A stretch of 10,410 nucleotides of DNA from Thalassiosira profunda (Eukaryota > Bacillariophyta > Thalassiosirophyceae > Thalassiosirales > Thalassiosiraceae): NCBI GenBank assembly GCA_036939355.1, contig JALLAP010000769.1, positions 1 through 10,410 of the forward strand. Reading direction: 5' to 3'. The notes under the pieces were generated by a model, which made no database searches, was not told the origin of the DNA, and saw only the letters and a list, made by a program, of their open reading frames with translations. Both the position numbers and the translations under genes were made by a program. This document shows, in pieces, positions 1 to 8,000 of this stretch. Every line of letters begins with the position of its first letter. Position 1 is the first letter of the stretch.

Positions 1-12
1 CCACTTTTGCGG

Positions 13-64
13 AGCCATTTCCACATTCTGCCAGAGGGCCCAAAAGCCATTTCCACATTCTGCC
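13..64 (+). repeat. Exact 20-bp direct repeat, 32-bp period
   Basis: AGCCATTTCCACATTCTGCC occurs at 13-32 and again at 45-64 without a mismatch. The spacer is 12 bp. The array may continue beyond the left edge, so this could be the end of a longer tandem repeat. Confidence 0.85.
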
Positions 65-240
65 CATGGCCATCCCTCGCTGCGTCGTCTCCTGCCTTCC
101 TCTCTTCGGAGGCGGCCCGACAAGCCTTGAAACGGATACGAGGGGACGAACCCCCAAGGCAGGAAGTGATGCCAAAAATCTACCAGCTGGTGCGTGGGCG
201 GGTGCTACAGGGCGGCGCGTTGGGCTCTACATCCACAGTG

Positions 241-306
241 AGGGGGTGCGTGTGAGGGTGGATGGCGGGCGTGGGGCGCGCGGGCGTGTAGCTGGGGGAG
301 GGAGGG
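241..306 (+). other. G-rich stretch with G-quadruplex potential
   Basis: Runs of three to five G recur through this stretch, ending with GGGGGAGGGAGGG at 294-306. A fourth G run (GGGG or GGG) lies a short loop upstream. Folding is possible in principle; no function is shown. Confidence 0.35.
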
Positions 307-566
307 TGGCTGTTGCTCTCTTCGCAGCGAAGGCACGGGCGTTGTGAGGCACTGCTCTCACAAGCTAATGTGCTCGATGCTTTGACAAACTTCGTGGGGG
401 CAAGGCAGGCACTAAAGTTATGACGCTCGCGTCGGAGACAACCATCCAGCCTGCGCTGCGCACATCTAATATGCAAAGGCGCCGGTTGGTGTGCACTCGC
501 CCTGCCCTACTTGCCCTCCAAAGCACGGAAACAATCAGCAGCGAACAGCACCCGCAGGTAGAGGGC

Positions 567-3500
567 TTAGCTCGCGATGCCCAAGTCTTTCGAGATCTGT
601 TTCCACTCAAGGTCAATACTCTTCCTCTCCCTCTTCAGCTCCTTCTCCTGCGGACGGCCGAGCTTCACGGACTTCGTAAACCGCTCGAACGACGTGCACG
701 TCTCCATGGCCCGGTACAGCTTCCGGGACTCCGCTCGCACCAGCGGGTTCTTGATGCCCAGTGACGCACTCACTCCCTCCACAACCAGATCGGCAAGGCT
801 CCCCGACGAGGTCATCTCCAGCTCGCAGCCGCGGCTGCGCAGGTTGTGTACGACATTGCGCACACTGCTGCCTCGTTGGTTCTTGAAGTGGGAGTACTTC
901 TCCAACCGGAAGACCACGGTGAGAAACCCGAGCGAAGCAACCTTGTGCTGGATGTGCCCGAGATAATCGCGCGATCGATCCATCGTTTTCGTCAGAAGTT
1001 CCTCGCAGCATTTGAGCGCGAGGTTGGCGACGGTGGTTTTCCCGAGTGCAGCTGCAAGACGCATAACGCAACCCAAGGAAGCTTTGACCAAGCACTTTCG
1101 ATCCGCCTTCCGGCACACCCCCAGAATCTCCAGGAAATGCTTCTCGAAGAAGCCAGAGCAGGCAAGTTGCTGGCGCAGGGACTCGTCAGCCTCGGCAAGA
1201 GCGGCGAACAGGCCACACAGATCTTCCTGCAACTGCGTCTCCCCCCTCGCGAAAGTCGCCTCCAGTACGAGCTTTTTGAAGCCGCTCACTAGCGCAGCTT
1301 GGTCTTCTTCGTTCAGGTCCGGGAACGTCGCCGCAAAGTCAAGAAGGGTCTTGATGGCGGCCGCGACCGTCCTCCACTCGGCATCGTTCAGACGAATCTG
1401 TATATCTGCGAACGTTTTCTTGATGTCGAGTCGGGCCCGCTGCAGCAGCTGCTGATTTGGAGCTCTGTCCCGGTTCGACAGGGCCTGCCGGTCCTCTCGC
1501 CCGCGCGCCGGAAGCGTCTCTTTGCGACCATGCAGACGCCGCTGCTGTCCCGCCTGACCTGCCGAAAGCTGAGTATCCTCCGCGTTGGTGCTCTGGATCT
1601 GCTCGACGACGGGAGAGGGATCCTCCTCCTTCTTCTCTTCTTCGTGGCCGGGCCCCTCGTTGTAGGACGCAGGGGAGGGCTCCGCACCGTGTGCGAGAAC
1701 GACAGCCTGCCCTCCCAGGTTTTCGTCGCCAACCTCCACCGCCGACGTCGAGGAAGCGACGGCTCTGGTAGGGGTCACCAAGAGCGTTTCGCCGGAGGCG
1801 AGAGATTTCCCGTCGAATGCCTCGTCACCAAGCAAGATCTTTGCCGTATCGAAGAACGAGGTGTTGCTCTTCACAGACCCGTTGTCTCCGCGACCGAGAT
1901 GGGTCCCCGTTTCGCCGATTTTGGCCTGCAGGCTGAGCTCAGTTCCCTCCTCGGCGACTGTTTTCATCGTGGGGGCCATCTGCAGAGCTCGTTCCGCACG
2001 GCTCTTGAATTCCTTGAGCTGCTGACGAAGCTTGTCGACGCCATTGTTGCGTTGGCCTTTCCGGAGCTCGTCGATCAAAGACGAGAGGCCGTGTAAGATA
2101 AACTCAACGCTGTCCAGGTGAGAGGAGTAGCTGGCAAAGGAAAGAGCCACCGCCAGAGCATCGAGGTCAGTCGTCTTGGCATCGAACAAGTCTGGCCTTT
2201 CCGCAAGCAGAGTCAAACATTTCAGCCCAAGGCGACAAAAGGATCGCATCCACGCATCCACGCCTTCTTCCTTGTCCCCATCGCCTTGGACCAGGGCGAC
2301 CATTTCCTCCCAACGCTTTTGTTCATCGACCGCGAGGTTTTCCACGATAAGCGTCCTCATAGCAAGCCGCCGGTCGGCTTCTTGGTTTGATGCGACGCTG
2401 GCAGAAGAGGCCCGCGGGAAAGACCTAGACTGCAAGGAGTTGTTGGCTGTGGCAACGCTCCCTTGCGGTGCTTCGAGGGAGGTAAGCTCGTTCTCGACAT
2501 TCGAGGTATCCTCTGTTGACGCGGACGCCGTGGTAGCGGTGGCTTCGCTCCCCTTTTCGTCTCCATCCAGAGACAACGCATCCCTTGCTGCGGCCTTGGG
2601 CTGAATCGAAGAGTCGGCGTGGCTCAACGGCGAGTTAACGCCGAACTTATCCGCGGCTCCTTCACGAGGCGTTTCGAGGCTGCCGCTGAGCTCGATCATT
2701 GGATCGACGCCCTCCAGTTCGACGCTTTGGGGGAGCCGCCACTTGATCCCCATCTTATCAGCAATCCTGCACCACTGATCGATCGAGAGTGTGACCTTCG
2801 CCTTGCGGTTGAGCCACTCCATCGTGGACTCGTCTCTGAGTTCAAAGCTTTCCTTGACGGCTTTCGCGATGGCGTTTTCCAGCGTCCGGTGGAAGTTACG
2901 AGCGGTCTTTTCATGCAAGGTCGGGTGCTCGAAGTTCTTTTTGGCGTACTCAGCGCAAGTATCCGGAACCGACCATTTGGTCAGGAAGCTCTCTGCCACC
3001 CAAGTCCTCTCGTCGACCGTCAGGTCTTTCACCCCAACGTCGGCATGGTTGACCAAGTGCTGCCGGATGTTAGCCAACGTGAATATCCCGTCGAATTTCT
3101 CAGCTCGGATCTTCTCCAATTCATCGTCGGGGATTTTCGCCCCGCCTGAAGCAGAGTAGCCTGCAGCTTTCATCGCCCGATCGAGCGTGTCGTGCTGCAA
3201 GGGAGCAAGAGCAAACGAGAGCGAGAGAGAGAAACAATCGTTAGACTAACCAGCATACAGCTCCGAGGCCTCGGCCGCAGGGAACTAACTCACTTGGTCC
3301 TTCGTCCAGCAGTTTTTCTGCGCCTTTTGCAGCATCTCTACATCGCCTTGCAGCTCATTGAGGTCTTCGCGGATCTCGTCAAGCTCGTCATGCGTGTCCG
3401 CTCGCAGGTTGTCCAAGTTTCGCTGTAGCTTCTTCTTTGCCTTCTGCAATTTCTGTACGAGTGCACTAATGCCAGCGTTATCCTTTTGCAGAGAGACAAC

Positions 3501-4440
3501 GACGGCCCAAAGGATATCATATTTTTCCTGGAGATGCAAAAGCTGCTGCTGGACAATCAAGAGCTGAGCATCGCCAGCGTTCGCCCCACCCGTTGGTTTG
3601 GCGTCGCTGCTTACCCCCTCGCGCAGGGGTTCGTCTCCCCCCGCGGGCGGGCCATCCGGACCATTCGCCGCCTAAATTGGAAGCACAGATCGTTTGGCAG
3701 TGAGCGGGGAAGGGTAAACGCGGAAATAATAATGCACCGGACGGTGCATTGGCGTGGACGAGACTCACCGCGTTTGTCGCGCCAGGGGCTCCGCCGCCGG
3801 GTGGTCCATGTCCCCGGTCGTCCTTGGCCGCGTCCGTCGTGGGGAGCGATTGGTCCAGCACCTCGCCGTTCGTACGTCCCTGTTGGCCGGGTTGCGATGC
3901 GACGTCATTGGCAACGTTCGAGGCGGCCGGGCCTCCAGCCTGTTTGCAGCGCGAAATGGGTTCGCATGAGGTGGTGGAAACCAATACGCCGGGCAATGCG
4001 TTGGTGGGGGAAGAGACTCACCGTGATCGTCGCGCCAGGGGCTCCCCCGACAGTCGCCCGCCCCCCCAGACCTCCCCCCTCGGCCGGATGGTCGTCCTTG
4101 GCCGCGTCCATCGGAGCGTTGGCAGGGGGAGCGTTGGCGATGGCTGCGTGGTCGTCTTTGTCTTTGGCCGCCATCGTGGGGGGTTTCGCGCCACCGTTCC
4201 CCGCCTGAGGCTTGGCATTGCTGCCGCGCGGGGGCCGACCACCATCGCCCCCCGACGCGGGCGGGGCGGCATTGGCGTCCACAGCGCCACCCGGATCCTT
4301 GTCCTGCAATTGGGGGGAGGCCAGTGCGTGGCATTGTTGCAAAGACGTGACCGTGAGCGCGGAGCGGGGATGATTACGAAATGAGAGACCACCGGGCAAC
4401 GCGCCACGGCGAGGCCCCGACGGCAAACGGCACTCACCAT
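567..4440 (-). CDS. Five-exon gene: disordered head, coiled coil and C-terminal HEAT-like helical protein, function unknown
   Basis: Seen: exons 4440-4438, 4303-4022, 3939-3769, 3671-3294 and 3194-567 join in one frame to about 1,153 residues ending in TAA. All introns are phase 0 with GTGAGT donors and AG acceptors. Residues 2-187 are Ala/Gly/Pro/Asp-rich with three AAKD-type modules (near 46, 67 and 131). Residues 188-275 form a heptad-rich coiled coil (LLHLQEKYDILW, LQKLQKAKKKL-like pattern). Residues 279-445 are helical, 446-545 a Ser/Thr/Ala/Glu linker, 547-687 helical, 688-865 an acidic linker. Residues 866-1117 are consecutive amphipathic helices ending with NPLVRAESRKLYRAM, and the tail is Lys/Glu-rich. 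Inference: the last region resembles HEAT/TOG (CLASP-like) folds, so a cytoskeletal scaffold is possible but unproven. The start is uncertain: the ATG at 4440-4438 sits directly on a donor, and in-frame ATGs at 4174 and 4111 are alternatives. No catalytic motif was recognised. Confidence 0.72.
3195..3293 (-). other. Intron 4 (99 nt)
   Basis: The donor is GACCAA then GTGAGTT, and an in-frame TAG follows a few bases later (3287-3285). The acceptor is CTCCCTTGCAG before CACGACACG, preceded by a long CT-rich tract. A good branch-point candidate, GTCTAACG, lies at 3246-3239, about 45-50 nt before the acceptor. It is phase 0. It joins the coiled-coil exon to the long terminal exon. This is the best supported intron in the gene. 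Confidence 0.85.
3672..3768 (-). other. Intron 3 (97 nt), with an internal palindrome
   Basis: The donor is ACAAACGCG then GTGAGTC; the acceptor is CTTCCAATTTAG before GCGGCGAATGG. It is phase 0. Retention would shift the frame because 97 is not a multiple of three. A 9-bp perfect inverted repeat lies inside at 3731-3750. Confidence 0.78.
3731..3750. repeat. Perfect 9-bp inverted repeat in intron 3
   Basis: AATGCACCG and CGGTGCATT are separated by GA, giving a compact hairpin-forming palindrome. It lies between the duplicated donor and the intron 3 acceptor. The matching place in intron 2 (3981-4004) has only an imperfect version with a longer loop. Confidence 0.8.
3940..4021 (-). other. Intron 2 (82 nt)
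   Basis: The donor is ATCACG then GTGAGTC; the acceptor is CGCTGCAAACAG before GCTGGAGG. It is phase 0. Its length is not a multiple of three, so retention would shift the frame. The first half is clearly related in sequence to the start of intron 3, as part of the exon-intron duplication. Confidence 0.75.
4304..4437 (-). other. Intron 1 (134 nt), directly after the proposed start codon
   Basis: The minus strand reads GGGAAATG then GTGAGTG at the donor, and a C-rich tract then AATTGCAG at the acceptor, followed by GACAAGGATCC. No other AG lies between donor and acceptor, so the acceptor choice is well constrained. Splicing puts ATG in phase 0 with the Asp-Lys-Asp frame of exon 2, the same frame required by exons 3 to 5. 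The competing open frame upstream of the donor would enter exon 2 out of phase. Confidence 0.55.
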
Positions 4441-4592
4441 TTCCCACAGCACCGACGGCGATGCTTGTGTCGTCCCCGGCCGGCGTGTCGACAGGTCGTT
4501 GCTCGTCGAGTAGGTCGACGTCCTCGAAGATTTTTTTGCAATGCGCGCGCTCAGCTCCGCGCGACAAAATAAAATTCAGACCTTCTTTGCCG

Positions 4593-4600
4593 GATATATC
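4593..4600 (-). promoter_or_regulatory. TATA-like element candidate for the minus-strand gene
   Basis: GATATATC is a self-complementary AT core in a GC-rich setting, about 150 nt before the proposed ATG at 4440. It could serve either strand. A functional TATA role is not shown by the sequence alone. Confidence 0.3.
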
Positions 4601-4799
4601 ACGCCCTCGGCACGGTCAGTGCAGGCGGCCACTGGGTGGGAGGAGGCGTCGGCTGGTTGGGTCGATGATTGAGAAGAGGCCACGCTTCCGAGTTCCGAAG
4701 ACTCTTCTTGGGTGGCAGGCAATGGCAGCTGAGGAAAAAGGGGAAGGGGAAGGAAAAATGACAGGGGGCTCCCGGGGATGCCCTCGGTTTGCCCTCCAA

Positions 4800-4858
4800 A
4801 AAAGGGCATAAATAAACCATTAACAGAGAAGCCCATCTAGAAAAGGGCCTAGGTAAAC
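4800..4858 (+). repeat. Pair of 18-bp direct elements in the divergent spacer
   Basis: AAAAGGGCATAAATAAAC (4800-4817) and AAAAGGGCCTAGGTAAAC (4841-4858) match at 15 of 18 positions with a 41-bp offset. They stand out in an otherwise GC-rich region and may be duplicated regulatory sites. Confidence 0.5.
4807..4817 (+). promoter_or_regulatory. TATA-like element candidate for the plus-strand gene
   Basis: CATAAATAAAC is the strongest AT-rich core before the plus-strand ATG, 260 nt upstream of it. Transcription starting shortly downstream would give a leader of a little over 200 nt. This is an inference from base composition and position. Confidence 0.3.
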
Positions 4859-4882
4859 AACGTTTGACCGGATAATCTGAGA

Positions 4883-4894
4883 ATGGGCGCCTAA
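4883..4894 (+). promoter_or_regulatory. Minimal upstream ORF (Met-Gly-Ala-stop)
   Basis: ATG GGC GCC TAA lies 183 nt before the main plus-strand ATG and ends well before it. If the transcript starts near 4840, this would be the first ATG met by a scanning ribosome. The G after the ATG is favourable for initiation. Whether it is in the mRNA is unknown. Confidence 0.3.
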
Positions 4895-5076
4895 CTGTGC
4901 GCTCGCCCCCCAAAATTGGGCGGCTCTTCCTTCCCACCCCTCCACCTCCACCTCTCCCATCCCCACGGACAACCCCACCAAGCTAAGCACGAGGGCAGCC
5001 GCGGCGCCCAGAGCCCGGCGCGAAGCACACCCGACACCCACCCATCCGCCCAGAGGGACCGGCCGCGCCCCGGGAG

Positions 5077-8000
5077 ATGAAGTCGCTCCGCCGCTTCCGC
5101 CTTCGGGGCGGCGGCGCCGGAGACGACGCCGAGCACGACGCTCCCGCGAGGAACGTCGGTGCAGCGGGGCCCCTCTCGGCCCCGTTCGACGAGGCGGAGG
5201 CCGCCAACCGCGGGGAGCTGCGGTTCAAGCACGTGCTCATGAACCTCGGCGAGGGCTCCCAGAACCGTGACGGCCACAATAATGCTCGCAGAAACAGTGC
5301 GAGCGAGGCGGCGCGGCAGCACTCACATAATAATCACAGGGGAGGGTCCGAGCGGGCGCGGAGGGCCAAGTCGCCCCTCCTCGACACCGTCCGGGTCAGC
5401 GTGGTCGCCCCTCCCTCCAAATCGGCGCCGCCCTCGTCGCCGTCCTCCCCGACGTCGCTGCGGCGCCGCGGCCGGGCGCGGCGGAAGTGGGACGGCCCGT
5501 CGCGGGATAGTCATCAGGGATTGCAACAATTGCAAGTCCAGCGGCGGGGCTGGAGCTCCACCACGGCGGACACGAGCGACGCCTCCTCGCCGCGGCAGCG
5601 GGCCGACGCCAGGGGCGAGAAGAACCTGGAAGTGGTGCCTCCGTCGTCGCTGACACGACACCTGGCCGCGGCGTGCGACGTCATGAAGGAGGTGAACGAC
5701 GGGATGATGTGCCACCCGAACGACGTCAGCGGCATGACGGCGGACACGAGCTTCGACGACAGCCGCGACGGCCAGCGCGAGGTGGCGACGCCGAGGAGGC
5801 ACGGCGGACGGCCGGAAGATTCAAACGTGATTGCTCCGGGGAATGCCGCAGTGAATGCCCCAACTGGCCGACTGGAAAAGGCCCGAGCCCACCCCCCGAT
5901 CCGACACACGGGCCTCCCTCCGGAATACGACGGCGACTACGACAGCGCCCTCGGCTGGGAGGCGGGGCAGGAGGTGAAGCTCGGGGGCGGCGGCGCGCGG
6001 AGGGAGGGCGTCCCGCGGCACGACCACGATTACCGGCCGTTGCCGCCGCAGAGACGGAGTGGGAAGGGGATGAAGCCGGCGAAATCGCAGAAGAAGGAAC
6101 AGCTGAAGGTGCAGGAGGAGAAACAGGCAAAACAGAAGATGCAGAAGGAGCAGCAAAAGGCGCAGACTGCAACAGGGGATAGGAGCCAGAGCGTGCCCAA
6201 GACGAGGGTGCGGTCGCCGCCACCGGCCGTTACGCCGTCTCCTCCCGTTGCAAAATCGAGGGCGCTGCCAGAGACGAAAGAACAGAAGCGAACGGAACAA
6301 AAAGTGCAGGGGAAGCAGCGGCCGAAGTCAGCTACGCGGCAGCCTCCGGGACAACCGCCCAAGCAACATCCACAACCCTCTCAAAAACAACCGCCGGAGC
6401 GACCCCGGCCAAAGTCCGCACCGCCCCGCCGTCCCAACACAGCCGTCGACGCCCCCGCGAGCACGACCCCCTCGGCCGCCCCCACCGCAAAGATGGCCAA
6501 CAGCTCGTCCAAGCTCCTCGGTCGATTGCTCCGGAGGCACAGGAAACCGGCCATGGAGCCCGAGGAGGAGGGGCCCGGGAAGGCGCGAGGGAAAGAGGAA
6601 GGGGACGCGGAGGATCCCGTGAGGGTGTCGGTCATTTACAACTCTGCACGTTCGGGGCCGGCGCCGCCGACGGTGCCGACGGAGCCTCCCAAAGTGCGAC
6701 GGATCAAGGAGGAACCGAAGGAGGGAGCGATGGCGCGACAGTCTAAGCCAGGGGGGCAGCTGGAAGGGCAGCCGGGAGGGCGGAGGCCGGACCCGCCCGC
6801 TGCATATCGACACATGCAGTCCACCGTCGAACAGCCAACGGCAAAGGGGAAGAAGACCCCGCCCGCGGCGCATCGGCACAGGCCCTCCACCGTCGATCCC
6901 ACCGCGCCGTCCTCCACTGCGCAACGGCCAAACCCGCAACGCGCCCCGCCGCAGCCGAAACCGCGGCCCGCCCCGCCGCCCCCCTCCAAGGTCAAATCGC
7001 ACCGCCGCCCCCGGTCGGACCGCCACGAGACACCACCGGACGAGTGGACAACGCCCCTCCCCTTCAAGAAGGTCCACAGCACCCCCTCCAACTTTTCGAG
7101 CTTCTTCACCCGGCAGAGCTCGCGGTCGAGCCAATTTTGGGAGGGGGTGGAGGAGTTCCCGGACCCCAACAGATTGTTCGACAATGTCATTGAGGAGGGG
7201 GGCGGGGAGAATGTCGAGATGACGAGGGAGGGCGCCGCGGAGTATTTTCGGCGGCATGCGGTCGACGTGCAAAAGGAGAAGCTGGGAGAGGGGCCGCGCC
7301 GCGGTCGGACGCGCCGTCCCCGCGGATCCCCCCGCGCGTCCCCCGTCCCGCCCCCGAGCGAGGTGAGCAACGCCTTCTCCCTGCAATTGCCCCTGCCGCG
7401 CGACGGGGCTTTTGACGATTCGGACATTTCGGCGCTGCGGATGCACGATTCGGCGACTGTTTATTTCCAGCAGCAGCAGCAGGGGGGCAGGGAGGCGGGC
7501 AGGGAGGCGGACGCCCCGGAGAGCGAGTACTGGAAGCGCAAGTACGACCTGCTGCGGGAGGAAATGGAGGGGGCGACGGAGGCGGCGGAGCGCCACCAAC
7601 GGTCGACCGCGGCGGCGGAGTATGAGGAGCTGCAGCCGGTGGCGCTGGACGAGATGGTGAATCGCCGCGCGGAGGACCGGCGGACGCCGCTGTCGACCGA
7701 CGCGCGGGGGCCGCCGACGGCCGGCCCGGCGGGCGCGTCGGTGCAAGAAACGCACGACGAGCCCACCTGCGACGAGACCCTGGGTTCCTTGGGGGAGACG
7801 CACGACGGGACCCTGCGGACCGACGACCATTCCATCGGGGAGACGTACGACGAGACGGTGGGGACCGACGGCGACGGCACGCGGACCGAGTGGGGCCGGC
7901 GGTGCGCGTCGCCGCTGGACGCCCTCCACGAACTGTGGGACGGGGTCGTCGACCTCGACCGCTCGGAGTTCGACCCGCCCCGCTGCAGCGACTATCATGG

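Larger units (their letters stand above)
1..566. other. Region without a supported gene (3' flank of the minus-strand gene)
   Basis: Short open frames exist on both strands, but none has recognisable domains, splice partners or convincing composition. The right part should include the 3' untranslated region of the minus-strand gene, which stops at 567. No AATAAA-type signal is visible on that strand. A direct repeat at 13-64 and a G-rich plus strand at 240-306 are the only structures noted. A gene beginning outside the left edge cannot be excluded. Confidence 0.5.
3722..4108 (-). repeat. Tandem duplication covering the 3' part of an exon and the 5' part of its following intron
   Basis: Two related copies lie at 3722-3834 and about 3976-4108. 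Shared blocks on the plus strand include a 19-bp identical stretch at 3816-3834 and 4090-4108, and a near-identical 33-bp block at 3760-3792 and 4013-4045 that spans the splice donor. Offsets are 274 and 253 nt, so the copies differ by 21 nt, exactly seven codons. Similarity continues roughly 40 nt into the introns. Both copies encode a D-A-A-K-D-D module followed by G-A-P-G-A-T. The duplication is therefore genomic and keeps phase 0 at both donors. Confidence 0.8.
4441..5076. promoter_or_regulatory. Divergent spacer between the two genes (shared promoter region and 5' leaders)
   Basis: This 636-bp stretch lies between the starts of the minus-strand and plus-strand genes. It holds a GATATATC site at 4593-4600, an AT-rich block with two related 18-bp elements at 4800-4858, a short upstream ORF at 4883-4894, and a pyrimidine-rich leader with CCTCCA repeats at about 4927-4966. 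Several short frames are open here, but none has both a convincing start and splice signals. I read the stretch as promoter plus 5' untranslated leaders. Its role as a bidirectional promoter is an inference from geometry. Confidence 0.6.

Noticed and set aside
1299..2096. 265-codon plus-strand frame antisense to the long terminal exon
   Set aside because: No recognisable domain or start context. The minus strand has a single 875-codon frame here with coherent helices and a spliced coiled-coil exon.
3285..3560. Coiled-coil segment as a separate 91-residue gene
   Set aside because: Its apparent start is a TTG, the frame is open further upstream to the acceptor at 3672, and it ends at a stop just inside intron 4. 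It is an internal exon.
3517..3996. Reading straight through exon 3 into exon 4 as one 159-codon protein
   Set aside because: The read-through portion loses the coiled-coil frame. The GTGAGT donor and TTTAG acceptor restore the frame that continues into 126 good codons and then the terminal exon.
4461..4811. 116-codon plus-strand frame in the divergent spacer
   Set aside because: It overlaps the first exon of the minus-strand gene, has low-complexity basic composition, and has no splice link to the TPR gene.
4576..4836. 86-residue minus-strand frame with ATG and a hydrophobic N-terminal part, possible extra first exon or small secreted protein
   Set aside because: It ends at a TGA with no good donor (GTCTGA at best) linking it to the gene downstream, and no family is recognisable. 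It overlaps the promoter-like AT-rich elements.
7360..7368. GAG then GTGAGC in the plus-strand gene as a possible splice donor
   Set aside because: The frame continues open for thousands of bases with sensible sequence, and no matching acceptor is needed to explain any stop or frame change.
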